Source: Elmis aenea
Taxonomy: Eukaryota; Arthropoda; Insecta; Coleoptera; Elmidae
NCBI GenBank assembly: GCA_947652605.1
Contig: OX393577.1
Span: 35,095,466 to 35,159,465, forward strand
Direction: 5' to 3'
DNA: 64,000 bases
Each line of letters starts with the position of its first letter. Position 1 is the stretch's first letter. This document shows positions 1-12,263 of this stretch, piece after piece. A program made the position numbers and the translations under genes. Below the pieces are notes generated by a model. That model was given only the letters and a program-made list of their open reading frames with translations. It was not told where the DNA came from and searched no databases.

Positions 1-498
1 CTAATTTAGGCAAGCATGTCTCTCTTATAATAAGCCAAATCTCCATGCTAGAATAAATTATATTTGACACCCTGTTTAAAAAACAGCGAACTAAATTTTG
101 AACGACGTTTTCAACATTATTTTTTTAATGAAACTTAATTGTACTCTATATTTGCTCCTTTCTTTTAACTTTTTTTTTGCTAAAATTATTAGAGGATTTA
201 GAAACAGTATGTTTAAAAGCAATTGCTACATATATTTTATAGAAACGCTTTAAATTCCAGGATGATGTGCAAAGCTGCTTCAGAACTCATAAAACTAAAA
301 GAAAAACAAAATTAATTTGTCCTTAGTTAATTTAACATTTTTATTTAATTCATCTCTTTTTTTAAACCATCGGATATATGGTCTTCATTAGGTTGAATTT
401 GCTTAAAGTTTTCAAATGGTTTAAGCTTTAAGCTACAAGTATGTAGAAAAATTGCTAGATACCGCGTTACGAAATATATTTATTGAACTCTTGAATAA
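1..498. other. AT-rich sequence, no feature seen
   Basis: AT-rich DNA with homopolymer runs and no open frame, splice-like exon or inverted repeat that I can support. Confidence 0.5.
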
Positions 499-499
499 C

Positions 500-705
500 A
501 GACGAATGTGATCTTTGCAGATGGAACCACGATAGTGATTCACACAAATTCGCGTAGTCTGAGAGTTTGGGGGCGATTGAATGACTCAGAGCAATTGCGG
601 CATGTGCAAGAGGTGTAAAATTATAGTGGAGGAATTGTGATGGTGTGAAGTGCAGTCATGATTGGTGGTGGGGCTGCAGGACCAATCTTTCTTTTCTTCA
701 AAGAT
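500..705 (+). pseudogene. Tc1-like transposase remnant
   Basis: Read across frames, this stretch resembles the middle of a Tc1-family DDE transposase. A TDEC stretch near 503 matches the position of the second catalytic aspartate in 'SDES'-type motifs. It is followed by RVWGRLNDSEQLRHVQEV near 563-617, which is like the RVWRRPGE..QE segment of Tc1 proteins, and then by GGIVMV near 630-650, like the conserved GG(S/T)VMVW block. At least two frameshifts and several stops separate these pieces, so it is inactive. The transposase would have cut and pasted its element at TA sites. No terminal repeats were found around it. The assignment rests on motif order alone. Confidence 0.55.
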
Positions 706-2573
706 TGCTAACCTCCGAAACCGCTACTATATTCGTCGTCCTATTGCTCAACATACGGTAAAATTCACTGACTGTTTTAGTCGAAGAAGCATTCTGCGAG
801 CATATGAATTATTGAAAATGGTTCACAGTCCAGCTTTACGTAAGATGCTCCAAATACAAATTTTGTCTCCTATCGCCATTTTACTTGTTAAGAGATAATT
901 TAAACCTTTTTTCCACAACTAAACAGTAGCAGTTTAAATGGTCCACAGAACATCATTAATTATTTAACTGTTTTTATCTGTAATATTAAAAAAGCTCATA
1001 TATTAAACAACACACTTCATCAGTAACAATTAGAAATACAAATAAATATTTAAAAAGAACTAATCTATTTAGGATTCAATTTTAACTATGTTTTTAAAAT
1101 TCATGCAAAGATAATGTAAATTAAAATGGACAAACGGGCTACCAATTTTTTATTTCCATTTTTATATCATCCTGAAGAATTCTTTTTCAAATTGTGCATT
1201 CTACGTTTCAAAAACTTATATTCCAACAAGGTTAATTTCTAAAATAAATAGTCAACCAAATCGTAGCACACAAAATTGGCTAGCTTCTCATTTACTTTCG
1301 AAAGTTATTATTTAGTAAAGATTCAGACCTAGTTTTTTTTTTTCAATCAAGCACAATATTTAGCTCTAATTAAATGCTAAAAATTGTATAATATTATATT
1401 AACATTACTACTTTTTCAAAGTAGGGTTACCAATTAAAATTAAACACACAGCAACAGTGAACATGGCATCAAATGTCTGTAAATAATGCTGCTCCTTATT
1501 TTGTTTTGTTTCGTAAATGTTTTTACAACAAAATCAAATCTCAATTTAAAAAGTACTAAACCGTATTGAAAACAATAGCTAGCTACTTTGTTTAATAAAT
1601 CATCAGTATGAAAAAACTATTCAAGAATTACAGTTCATATAGTTATCAATACAAACAGCTTTCAAATTTATACCATCCCGAAAATACCTCGTGCTACATG
1701 CTGATTTTACAAAATTACCAAGGCCTTAGCCTTAGCTGTCATTGATTTTCCTTCGTTACCATTATATTAAAATGTCAAATGAAATTGAATAATCAGATTA
1801 TGTACACAAAAGATTTTAAAACAGCATTGAATAGAAGCAACGAGCAACTTTATTGGTGCAGAGGTTGAAATGGAAATAGCGGCACAACGTCTCCGATTCT
1901 ATTCAAACAACTGTCAGCGTGACAACCACAAAACAGAGCTGAGGTGACAACTGAGGTGACAACCAGTGTACAAAAAGTGTTCACGTGTTCCTTTCTATAA
2001 CTCGTGACGTTAATTAAAAAAGCTATCTACGGAAAGCTTTCCACGTGCTTAAGCGCACAAAATAATCAATATTTAATCATATTTAAAATTTAAAAAACAA
2101 CAACATTTATGAATTAGCTGAAACAATTAAAATTTAAAGAAGATTTTTGAGATAGCATTTGTTTGTAAAATTGCTTAAAACAAAATATGTCGAAGAACAC
2201 TGCAATGGTAATTTATTTAGTTAATGTTACTAACTAATGTTACTAACATAAATATAAGTAAAAAAATTGGACTGTTAGTTTTTTTATTTCAAACCACTAT
2301 ATTTACATAATTTTACCATTTCTAAGTGATTGTAATAATTATTGACAAAAAAAGAATATTTGTTACTTATAAAATAGGAATTAATCTTTTTTAAATACCG
2401 GCGCTATTATAGCTATTGTTTTGTGAGGCTAGTTCTTATTTTCAAAAATTGGGGAAAAGATAGTAAGACTGGAAATTACAATATATAAAGCTTTTGCAAC
2501 CATCATTTTGAATAATTAAAGCATTTCTATGTGTATAATATTTACGAAATATATAATTGTAACCAGGGATAGG
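706..2573. other. AT-rich sequence, little recognisable
   Basis: An open frame at 662-898 begins in the decayed transposase and then runs into sequence without recognisable domains. A small direct duplication (GAGGTGACAAC twice) lies near 1940-1965. Nothing else stands out. Confidence 0.45.
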
Positions 2574-2761
2574 TAGTCGGAGTTCGGAGTCGAAGCTTTT
2601 TGGAGTAGTTGATTCAATTCTTATCAAGTATGAAAACAGAACGAAAACGTTAACAAAACACTGATATTAACGGTTTTCCTCAACGTTTGCAAAGTCGGAA
2701 CGCGAAGTCGATTTACAAAAAGTCGGTAATCGTTTATTTTTCTGCCGACACTCCATCTCTA
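2574..2761. mobile_element. Possible short hAT-like element
   Basis: The left end reads CAGGGATAGGTAGTCGGAG. The right end read on the minus strand gives TAGAGATGGAGTGTCGGC, an imperfect inverted match. Internal GTCGGA/TCGGAGT repeats face each other from both ends, a common arrangement in non-autonomous hAT elements. The flanking octamers do not match well, so the target duplication is lost or the boundaries are wrong. Confidence 0.35.
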
Positions 2762-3034
2762 ACTACACCGGTTGTGTCCGAAATCAGGGTCAATCATTTT
2801 TTTTGTTTTGATTTAAGACAAATGACAAAAATAGTGTCATCCCTAATCCTAGTAAAAATATCAAGTTATTGGCATTGTTGAATTCATCATAGAATGCTTT
2901 ATTTAAATACCGCATGAGCCACTATCGTTCTATTACAAAAAATTCTTAAAAAACCAATTTTGCAATCGTAAAAGCCTAATATAGTAATCATAAATGTTAT
3001 CAAAAATTTACAAAATGTTTTACGGACACTTATT

Positions 3035-3302
3035 GACATAATAAAGGTCACGCCACACTTAATACAAAAGTAAATTTTTGTCCAAAAATTATTTTTAAAA
3101 ATGCTTTCTTTTTCCAAATATTTAAATATGTACAGAGCGTTTTAATTAAGTTAGGATAATTTTCGGCGAAACCGAAAGTGAAACAATAATGTACATAAAT
3201 TCAAATAATCCGGGTTTTTCCACATATATGTTTAAAATTTCATGTGTCTAAAGTAAAACTAAAGGAAAAAGGCGTGAGCCTAATTTTAATTATACCCGGT
3301 AT
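3035..3302. mobile_element. Half-copy of the 15.6-kb foldback family
   Basis: From the AATAAAGGTCACGCC stretch through GGCGAAACCG and on to the terminal TACCCGGTATA, this follows the right arm of the foldback at 15598-16855 in order: CACGGCACTCTTAAT, then the CCGGCGAAACCGGAAGTG block, then CATATG, then CACCCGGTATA. It is diverged, and the left arm is absent. Confidence 0.5.
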
Positions 3303-4695
3303 AATAATACAAAATACAAATTATCCATTAAAGAAAATATTTTAGACCTGGTCTTTAATATTAATTTTGATCGCGAATACAAAAATACAAGAAAATTAAT
3401 TGAACATCGCCTTATAAAAACTTTTTTTTAAGAGTTAATTAATTAATTTGTTTTATCATAGACACATCAATTATTACTGTTATTAAATTTTCTTTATAGA
3501 TTCCTTACAATTTTTCTAGATTTATACTAACTTTAAATTGAATACGTTTAAATTAAAAATGATATTCAAATTATATTTTATTTCGTATAAAAGACGAACA
3601 CAAATTGCACTTCAGGATGCAGAATTTTGTTAAAAGCTTTCGGTAAAGTTTCAGACCATTAGATAAACCGTCTCAAATTTCTTCGTTTTAAGTATCCTTC
3701 CATTTTCCAATAATACCTAATATAATTCCCTAAGCTACTTTGCGGTTTCCCCTAGGTAAATATTAATATCACAAGGGTTGCTGTTCTGTAGAGACCTTTT
3801 ATAAAACTTTTATCTGTCTTTACAACAAAAGGTATCTAAATCCTGCATCGCCCGAGTGCAGCACGACAGGCAATACGCTATAGCAGCATTTAAAAATAAT
3901 TAACTAGGGCCATTCTCGCATTCTCAACTAAACCTCAGCAACAGTTAAAACTTGTATTTGATTCAATAAAGTTATGGTTAATTTTCGTTATCATTTATGC
4001 TTTTTTTTTTGTTTCAACAGTAGAGTATATCATACAACGCGTTATTCGTTGTTATGAATATATCGTATTTTAAAACTCGGTGAAGCTATTTTGGTGAGGT
4101 AATTAAATAAAATACCAGTTAACCAAAATAAGCAGCCGCTAAATGTAGTCATTTGTTTAAGAATAAATTCAAAATGAAAAGTAATTAACAAGTCTCAAGT
4201 ATTAAGGTTATTGACAGTAAAACTGTTTTACAGTTTGATAGAAATACGTATCCATATTTTTTTTTTAAATCATTGCGATTTAAAAAAATTGTCTGCTGTT
4301 TTTTACTTTTTGTTTCGGGTAAACTTCAAAAGTTAAATAAGGTACGCGCGGGAAAAAAATGTACTGTGCCTTTTATGTAAATGATGTAAGCAAACAATCT
4401 AAAACGAAAATATATACGTACAGTCAGGTCCTCTCAGAGAAAACACGAAGCCTGGGGCAAAGCAACTAAAAAAAAAAAAGATCCTCGCTTTCTTGAATTG
4501 TTTTAAAAATCCGTCCCGGTCCACACTGATGACTCCGCTTTCTTGAAATTCGTACGGTTTTTTACAGATCGAGTCAAACATTGTGGGCCCTTTAATTTGT
4601 AAGAGGCCGTCTAAAATTAGAATACTATTAAAGATATTACAATAAAATTTGTTATCGTATGTTGGGAATTAGATGAAAATATTGAGGTTGCGATA

Positions 4696-4860
4696 CGACT
4701 TCCGGTTCAACCGGAAATGCACTCAAACTTTAAAATTTTAAATGAAACATCCTATATATTTTTATACTATTGGATTCCTCTTCAATATTACCTTAATGTA
4801 GAAGATTATATGGGTCTAAGTCAACTGTTTTCGTGAAATTTACATTTTTATAAAAAAAAT
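4696..4860. mobile_element. Partial left arm of the 15.6-kb foldback family
   Basis: ACTTCCGGTTCAACCGGAAATG, then ACTCAAACTTT, TTTTAAATG and CCTCTTC, occur in the same order as in the left arm of the foldback at 15598-16855. The inner palindrome ACTTCCGG...CCGGAA is retained. Its ends are not defined. Confidence 0.4.
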
Positions 4861-5119
4861 TAGCGATACAGCACTTTCAAAAATTTTGAAAAGGCCATAG
4901 TAATTCGTTTGCTACGATTTTAAAATATTATACAGGTTTTTTTCACACGATCCAACTCGTGAAACTTTAAACATCGATCTCTTTTTTCTTAAATACAACG
5001 CCCTATATTTTTTTACACAGTCTTATAGAAAATAAAATTGTCTTTCAAAAACATTGAGCCTGTTTTATACCTAAAATTAATATTTTCAGGGATATCGCGA
5101 TTTTATTTTTAATTATTAG

Positions 5120-6299
5120 CAGGGACTGAGAACGGAACGAAAACGAAATTAACCGAAATTTTTTTAAGAACGAAAACGAAACCGAAAACGAAATTATTAT
5201 TTTTCGTTCAAGAACGAAAACGAAATAAATATTTTTCAAAACCTGTTTTAACCGGTTTTAACCGGTTTTGTCGCTATTTCAATTTTATTTGTTAAACACA
5301 AACGCGAATTTGCCTTCTGTGCTGGGGAGACTCCACGAGGCAGTAAAAAATCTCACTTGAAATAAGTGAGCTTCACTTTTCTCCATATATTTACGTGAAT
5401 ATGTATTAACAACTTTATTGTTTATACTTGCAATTTCGTGTAACACAATTAACGGTACAGATATTCTCTATTTCTAATTTGTTTTTTAGATCATCAATAT
5501 AGAATATACACTTGATTGGATATATATTATCAATGTGTATGTTTTATTTGCGTTTAGACATAATAATAGTAAAATTTATTCTTACTTCGAAAAGGACTAA
5601 TTTAAAGGAAGATTTATTGGAAGATGTGTTGCTAGTAAGATTTAACGGAATGTGAAAATGTATATTGTATGGTATGTACAAACTATAAAGAAAGTATATT
5701 TCAAGTTAATATAAGTTTTTTTTTTATATCTTTTTTATTTATAACATTTAGTAAATTATCCACTTGAATTCATTCTTTTGTCTTTTTAAATAATTACAAC
5801 AGGATCTTATTTAATTCAAATGCATTGATTTTTAGTACTAACACAAATTTAAAACAGCACTTACTATATTTTCATATTTTTAGATAAAGATCGTTTGTCT
5901 AATTTAACCTAATCACGTTGTGTTTTTGCACCTTACGGGTGTTAAACTTAATAAAATCGTTAAATGTTAATGTGTTTAACGATTTGGTAAATTTAATATG
6001 GCGATGGTTCGCCAGTCTAAAATATGCTGTCCGTGAGCATCAAACCCCATGGTCATCGTTTATATTTTAGTTGAGACGCAAATATTGTTATCGTATTTAT
6101 AAAGGGTTGTGGTGACTAGAAGAAAAATTGATTTTTTGACGACAAAAAAAATATTGTAAAACCGGTTTTAACCGTTATTATTTCGGTTCACGAAAACGAA
6201 AAAAGAATGTTTTCGGTTAGAACGAAAAGAACGAAAACGATATATTTCGTTTTCGTTCCGAACAGAAACGAACGGAATTTTTTTCGTTTTTAGTCCCTG
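5120..6299. mobile_element. Non-autonomous hAT element with AACGAAAACG repeats
   Basis: The element begins CAGGGACTGAGAACGG and ends CGTTTTTAGTCCCTG, an inverted terminal pair. It is flanked on both sides by the identical octamer ATTATTAG (5112-5119 and 6300-6307), the 8-bp duplication expected of hAT transposases. Both subterminal regions carry many copies of AACGAAAACGA/TCGTTTTCGTT and of AACCGGTTTTAACCGG in mirrored order. Such arrays are the likely transposase-binding sites in hAT elements. There is no coding sequence of note inside, so movement would need a transposase supplied elsewhere. Confidence 0.9.
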
Positions 6300-6307
6300 A
6301 TTATTAG

Positions 6308-7795
6308 AGCAAATAATATTTTTAAGCAGACTATGAAGGTAAATAGCGGTAATTTTGGAACAATTTAAAAAAAATCAAAAAAATTATAATTCTGCTTTTC
6401 TCCTCCGAATTTTCGACGCTTTCTCCTAATAAAGATGTAATTTTGCCATTCTTGCGTTTAAATCTAGGTTTCTTATCAGGGCCACAATACTTTCACACCA
6501 ATGAGTTAAGTCGTTTGCAAAGTCCTAAAAACCAATTGATGAATCTCTTTCGTACGCAAAAACGGCGCTGATTAAAAAATAGTTACTGATCTGTCTTATT
6601 ATTTATTACTGCATACAAACATAAAACCAACCGTTGCTTCTTCACTATGTGTTGAAATGTTCTTTAGTGTTTATGTCGAGATGACATGTTTAGTTAGTAA
6701 TGTAATAAGTTGTTAAGAATTACAATTACCGACTGGCAGTTTTATTGAAAGGAAGATATATGTATGTGCATTAGTAACAAAAACAAATGAGGCTGAACGC
6801 TTAAACATTTTACTATGGACGTTGATGATTTGTTTGGTTCCAATTAGTTGTGGATAAATGGGAGAAATTTTTCAGTCTAGTGAATCCTTTTGTTTGTAAC
6901 TTAGTAAAGTCGACTTTAAATAATGCGCCTTGGTTTTGTTTAGAGTTTTATTCATGATACACGAATATTCGTGGAATTGTAAATAAATGACTACTCTTAC
7001 GTAAATTATTACATAAGTTGTAATCCTGAAAATGCAGAATGGCAATAAAAACAAATTGGATTTCTTAAAAATTGCCATTAAGCTAAAAATTAGCTGAAAT
7101 TTCTTTTACAGCTATAATTTTAAACGTTGTAACCAGCCACATTGGTACTGAAAATGAGCCCACCAGTCTGAAATTTCAATTTGGAAGTGACATAAATCTC
7201 GACTTAATATCAGTACTGCTGTTTCTGTTCTTGGCTTCCTCCAAATATTCTTAAGATTAACTAAATTAAATTTTCGTTGAAACGCGATCCAGCAGAAAAG
7301 TTTATACAACTGATAGTGATAAATTATAATTAAAGTAATAACTGTTAAGAGGAACAAGTTAAATATTTAATTACTTTTCGGATCTTCTACATGTTTTTGT
7401 GGAACTTTTCGGTAATATATCAGTCACAAAAAGTAGCCCTTATGATAAAATAGATCGTTTCTGTGTAAGTGAATTCCTCCCTTACTGCAATGTAATAAAG
7501 TCCCTCGACCTCTGCAATCAATAATGCACTACATAAAATACAAATTCAGGTAATAGCAACTCCAGGCAGTCATTTTCTTTCTCTTGCTGTTTACACTCAT
7601 ACGTGAGCACACATATATTTTTACTTGTATGTGCATGTACGAAAGCGCATATGGTTGTGACGAATTATTATTTTGTTTACGACGTTTCGTCATGCTTACA
7701 TTTAATTTCTTCCTGTATGTCGTCTTAAATCACGTGGTTATTTAAAGACGAATAAAGATGAACAAAATTATCAGTGCGTAGAAACACCATCTTGA
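6308..7795. other. AT-rich sequence, no feature seen
   Basis: Short frames on the minus strand near 6872-7357 have no domain and low-complexity composition. No inverted repeat or exon signal was recognised. Confidence 0.45.
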
Positions 7796-7895
7796 ACCAG
7801 GGCCGCATTAAGCTTTTCGTAGGCACTAGGCACTTTTTAATTTTTTAAATAAATACAATCTTTAAATATTTAAAAAAAATAAAGGTACACAAATA

Positions 7896-8500
7896 GAGGG
7901 ACTGTCCCACTATACACCACTTGTCCCCACATAAACCACCCCGTGGTACATTGTGGGACAGCAAAAAATATATATGAAATAAAGCATAAGTAATTAAAAA
8001 AAAGCTTAATTTTAATTTTTTATTTTAAAAACTTTCACTTTTCATGGGCATTTAGACATTGTACTTTGAAAAATCAAACTAAAATTGAAAATGTTTCTTT
8101 GTTTTTTCAGTGCCCCCAAACGTAGTCGGTGCGCTTAAGTGTGCGGTTACATTACAACCGTATTCGCGCGATGGGCTTCGCGCGTATGCGTCCGTTTACG
8201 CGCGAATCAAAGAAACCAATGCAAGCATATGAGTGGTCTCGGGCGAATTATCGCTTGTAGTATAACCGCTCTTATATGCTTGCATTGGTTTGTTTTAGTC
8301 GCGCGCATACGGACGCGTACGCGCGAAGGTCATTCGCGCGAATACGCTTGTAATGAAAACGCAGACTAACCTACACAGAATATTTTCTTTTTCAACACAG
8401 TCTTTATCTCTGTTTTTAGAGAAAGAAAATCTAAAGTCGGAAGTCTTTTTCAGAAAATTTACCTGATTATCATCATTGTCCCACAATGCACCATGTGATC
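7896..8500. mobile_element. Inverted-repeat element around a CG-rich palindrome
   Basis: GTGGTACATTGTGGGACA at about 7953 is matched in reverse by TGTCCCACAATGCACCAT at about 8478. A third, inverted version (TGTCCCACTATACACCAC) lies at about 7904. These repeats bracket the CG-rich palindrome at 8142-8366. The arrangement suggests a small DNA transposon with repeated end motifs. The exact termini and target duplication were not found. Confidence 0.45.
8142..8366. repeat. CG-rich foldback palindrome
   Basis: Two arms of about 110 bp pair with each other: GGTTACATTACAA on the left matches TTGTAATG on the right. The TATTCGCGCGA, CGCGCGTATGCGTCCG and ACCAATGCAAGCATAT blocks all recur inverted. 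There is almost no spacer, with the centre near 8253. The CGCG-rich content contrasts sharply with the AT-rich surroundings. The open frame seen here is a by-product of the palindrome. Confidence 0.75.
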
Positions 8501-8719
8501 AATTTTTAAAAGCAACGATTTAACGAAAAACTTGTATGATTATTTTAAGTTTTAACATTGTACATACATTTAATATACTGTAAGGTACACCTACGCCAAA
8601 TTTTCTAATTGTTGTTAAATAAATAAAAAAGTTTTAGCACATAAACTGAATAACCACAAAAAAACAATGCGCAGTTACCAAACATGCCTCACATGTGCAA
8701 GTCACTATGACATTGTTTT

Positions 8720-9470
8720 TTTTATAGTCCATGCTTCACTGTCATACAATAGTGTAGTAGACATGACCTAATAAAATGTCATTACAGTGTTATTTTGAAC
8801 TTTTTTCTACACTGTTCTTCTAATTGTACCATCTATGTAGAATTTTTTTTTCAATTTTTTTTTATCTCAACGTCCTTGTATAGTGCAATGTGGTAGCCCA
8901 AGTATTTAAAGTTGTGTACTTGGTCTATCGGTTTATCCATCAATATTATTTTTGATCTTAACATTTCTTTATCTAAAAATGCTATTGTTGTTGTTTTGTC
9001 GGGAGTTATTTCTAGGTTATATGTGGAGAAGGTTTGATCTAGTTAGTTTATGTAGTCCCAATTGCAAACTGTTTTCCGAATCCGCTGCCAATAACAGTGT
9101 AAAGATAAATGTATCTCTGTTGTAGTTATGCGTATAACTTTTCATTTCGCTTATCCACTTTCTCAAAGCATCGTCTACATAAATATTAAACAAATTGGGA
9201 GATAAACTAAAACCCTGTCGTAGGCCCATGTTTGTGTTTTCTTTTAGTTTTTCATTTCCAGAAATACGTATCTTAGTGTTTAGATCAAATTCTTTAATCA
9301 CAGATATTAAGTGATTTGGAATACCTTTGTTTGCATGATTTTCCACAGTTTATATCTGAGTGAGCACTCGGTCAAAAGCTTTTATATAATCTACAGAGTA
9401 TTATGTCTCTCTATTGTATTCCTTGTGTTGTTCTACCAGCTGCCTTAAAGTAAATGCGTTATCAATAATT
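8720..9470 (-). pseudogene. LINE reverse transcriptase remnant
   Basis: The minus strand shows the order of a non-LTR retrotransposon reverse transcriptase. IDNAFTLRQLVEQHKEYNRET comes first (9470-9400), then YIKAFDRV (the A-box region with the first catalytic Asp), then GIPNHLISVIK, then GLRQGFSLSPNLFNIYVDD (9200-9260). A position where FADD is expected reads LAADSENSLQ, so the catalytic pair is lost. Downstream come ITPDKTT.AF and HNFKYLGYHI, the thumb-region blocks, and a weak TTLLYDSEAWT near 8725. The longest uninterrupted frame is 9017-9346; frameshifts and stops occur on either side. The endonuclease domain and both ends are missing. The clade is unclear (RTE-, CR1- or jockey-like). 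Confidence 0.85.
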
Positions 9471-9845
9471 AATTAAAAATCTTTTAAGATCTAATTTTAA
9501 GATTTATTTATACTTTCCATAGAAAATGAAATATTAAAACAGTTGCCAGTTGAGGAAATTGTTAAAGATTTTGCATGCAAAATGTGTAGAAAAGTCTACA
9601 TAAAATAAACTGACTAAGCAAAAATGTAATGTTTTATTTTAATTCCTATAACTTCTATTTTCTCATTTTTCTAATCTAAGCGGAAACAACGAACTGTCTG
9701 GAACTTATATACAAATCTCGCAAAGACAAATTACTACGTTATTTTGCGTTTTTTATTCATAACTTACGTACTCTAAATTTAGATTGATAAATACGTAAAA
9801 ATAAAGAAAAGTTTTGTTCATCAACTGAAAACGATGATACAATAT

Positions 9846-11026
9846 CAAGGCCGGCGCAAGAGTATATGGCGTCCCAAGCGAAGAATATTTGGGCGCCCCC
9901 ATATATGTATTGTCTAAATGAGCGTATGTGTATTTATACAGGGTGATTCATAAATATTGCAAAAAACTTTAGGATGTAATTCGTTATCAAAAATTAAGGG
10001 AGGCTTTCGTATAATATTTTTTCCAAAAACGTCTTCTTTCGGAGTAAAGGGGAGAACTGTGAAAGAGGTTTTTATTTTATTTCTCAAATTTAGGTAAATG
10101 TAGGAGAATGATATTTGGTAGATGTTTTATACTTATTAAAAGGTTTCCCATAGTAATATTTTCAATGATCTCCCCTCTTCACAAGGGACTGAAAAGGGCG
10201 ACCCCTGTTGGTTTTTTCATCAGAACTTTTTGGAGGGTAGAAATTTTGTAAGCTTAATTTATTTAGAACCTTTCTTAATTCTATAATTTTTCCCGCAAAA
10301 CCTACAGCTTTTGAGGTAAAAATAAAATAAGTGAACATACACCTTAAAATTGTCTAAAATCAAATGATTCATTATGGTGGTTAGTGGTTACAATGGTTTG
10401 TACATATTGAGTAATACTGTTTTGGTGTTTATTTGATGGTGCATGTTCACTTGTTTTATTTTTTACTTAAAAATTGTAGGTTTTGCGGGAGCAATTAGGG
10501 AATAAAAAAAGTTTCTAAACATACAAAAATTTTAAATTGCAAAATTTTAACCGTCCATAAAGTTCTGATCAAAAAACCAACAGGGTTTGTACTTTTCAGA
10601 CCCTTCTAAACGTAAGGGGTTGATTAAAAATATTACTATCGGAAATCTTTTAATAAGTAAAAAACATTTACCAAATGTCATTCTCCCACATTTTTCCAAA
10701 TTTGAGAAATAAAATGAAAACTTACTTTAACCGATCCCTTCCGAAAAAAAGAAGTTTTCAGAAAACATTTTATAAAAAAGATCTTAATATTCGATATGAT
10801 AGGAATTACCTTCGAAGTTTTTCGCAAATATTTATGAAGTACGGACATATTTATAAAAATATTACACCATTATAGACATTTTAATATTTTTAAATTAAAT
10901 AACGTTAATACATTTGTATATATGAATTTTACTCATTTTTACGAGAAAATATTGCTCCCCCATAACCTGGCGCCCCTAGGCAATTGCCTATACTCACCAA
11001 CACACCTAATTGTAAAACCGGCCCTG
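9846..11026. mobile_element. Non-autonomous hAT element with nested foldback
   Basis: The left terminus CAAGGCCGGCGCAAG and right terminus TTGTAAAACCGGCCCTG form an inverted pair. The identical octamer TACAATAT flanks both sides (9838-9845 and 11027-11034). Near the ends the element reads GGCGCCC and GGCGCCCC. Most of its length is a second element (9937-10849) inserted into it. No hAT coding sequence remains. Confidence 0.88.
9937..10849. mobile_element. TACAGGGTG foldback inside the hAT element
   Basis: It starts TACAGGGTGATTCATAAATA, and the right end mirrors it, ending near TTCATAAATATTTGCGAAAAAC in reverse; the last bases have decayed (ACGGACATA for the expected CACCCTGTA). The arms pair over several hundred bases, including a GCAAAACCTACA / TGTAGGTTTTGC pair near the centre. 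The ORF at 10675-10875 is an arm reading and not a gene. Confidence 0.75.
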
Positions 11027-11034
11027 TACAATAT

Positions 11035-12263
11035 GTAAAAAATACACTGTGTGATAAACTTTAATTGTTTATGGGATATACCCACTATTTTCGTGGTTAA
11101 GCTTTATTTTCAACATATCAAAAAAGATAACCGTAGTTTCCACGACCTCCATATCTTACTCTTATTTTGTGTTACTGGTCTGGTTATGTTCGTTAAAAAT
11201 AACGTCCGGCGCGACATTCGTTGTTCTCACACACGTGTGAGCGTGTGACTGCAGTCTAAATATTTTCAATACACGATACTGTACTGAATTGAGCGGCTTC
11301 GACTGTCAGCATTTGTTTGCAGCATTTTTACGCGGTTTTGAATTGCTGTGAAGAGTTTTACCTAAACGTAAATGTAAATTTGCTGGTAATTTCGTACAAT
11401 TATTTTACATTTAGAGAGTTACGTGTAGGGTGTAGGTATGTTTTAATAAAACTACGCATGCATATTTTCTTTACATTGATCAATGTTTAACGCAATTAAT
11501 TTAATATCCAATTTGCCGAAATTTTGGGCTTCATCAATATTGTTAGCGAAATTTTTAAAAAAAGTCGCAGACATGTAGTATCAAATAACGATACCTTAGA
11601 CCTTTATGAATAATCGGAATCAGTTAATGTAAACAAGTGACTTCTTATCGCGTATGAGACATAAGATAATTTCATATTTGATGCCTGATTAGGTATTAAC
11701 GGTTTATCAATAAAGATATTTACAACCAAATTTTTTAAAATTTAATTTACGTAGGTACATTTTTTTAAATTATCGTTTGGGTAAAAATATAAATTGTTTT
11801 TTTATTATACATAGTTTAAAGTTCTTTTCAAATACTTATCTTTAAGTAATTATACTATATATTGTGGTGAAAGAAAAAAATATTACAAGGTATTTTTTAT
11901 TATCCCTCTCACGCACCACATTAACATCGTGAGTCATCATTATTGGGATAAGTTAAATGATGGCCGGAAAAGAACTCAGAATCCCTTGAAGCAACTAATC
12001 CGATCATCCATCAGAAGGGTTGATGTTTTCAATAGAGTTTTTGAATCCAACAAAAAATCAATTAAGCAACGTATTCAGCCCTAATCTAACACTGTTTCTT
12101 TAGATCGCTGCAGGTGAAATTCGTTACAGAATGTTTTATGATACTGGGAATAAATTCTGTTAGTTCCTTTGAACAGATTACACGCTTCTATTCTTGTAAA
12201 TAATTTTTTGTGGTCAAGTTTTATGTGCCTAACAAATATGCTATTGTATCTCTTATCAACATG
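11035..12263. other. AT-rich sequence, no gene seen
   Basis: Apart from a CACACGTGTG palindrome near 11230, no exon, repeat or RNA gene was recognised. Confidence 0.45.

Noticed and set aside
7797..7830. CAGGGCCGCATTAAGC, a hAT-like end (also CAGGGCCGCCC at 14197)
   Set aside because: No partner terminus or duplicated octamer was found for either.
8139..8486. Two overlapping ORFs with arginine-rich peptides
   Set aside because: They translate the CG-rich palindrome on each strand; the composition is explained by CGCG repeats.
10675..10875. 66-residue ORF
   Set aside because: Lies wholly in the right arm of the 9.9-kb foldback.
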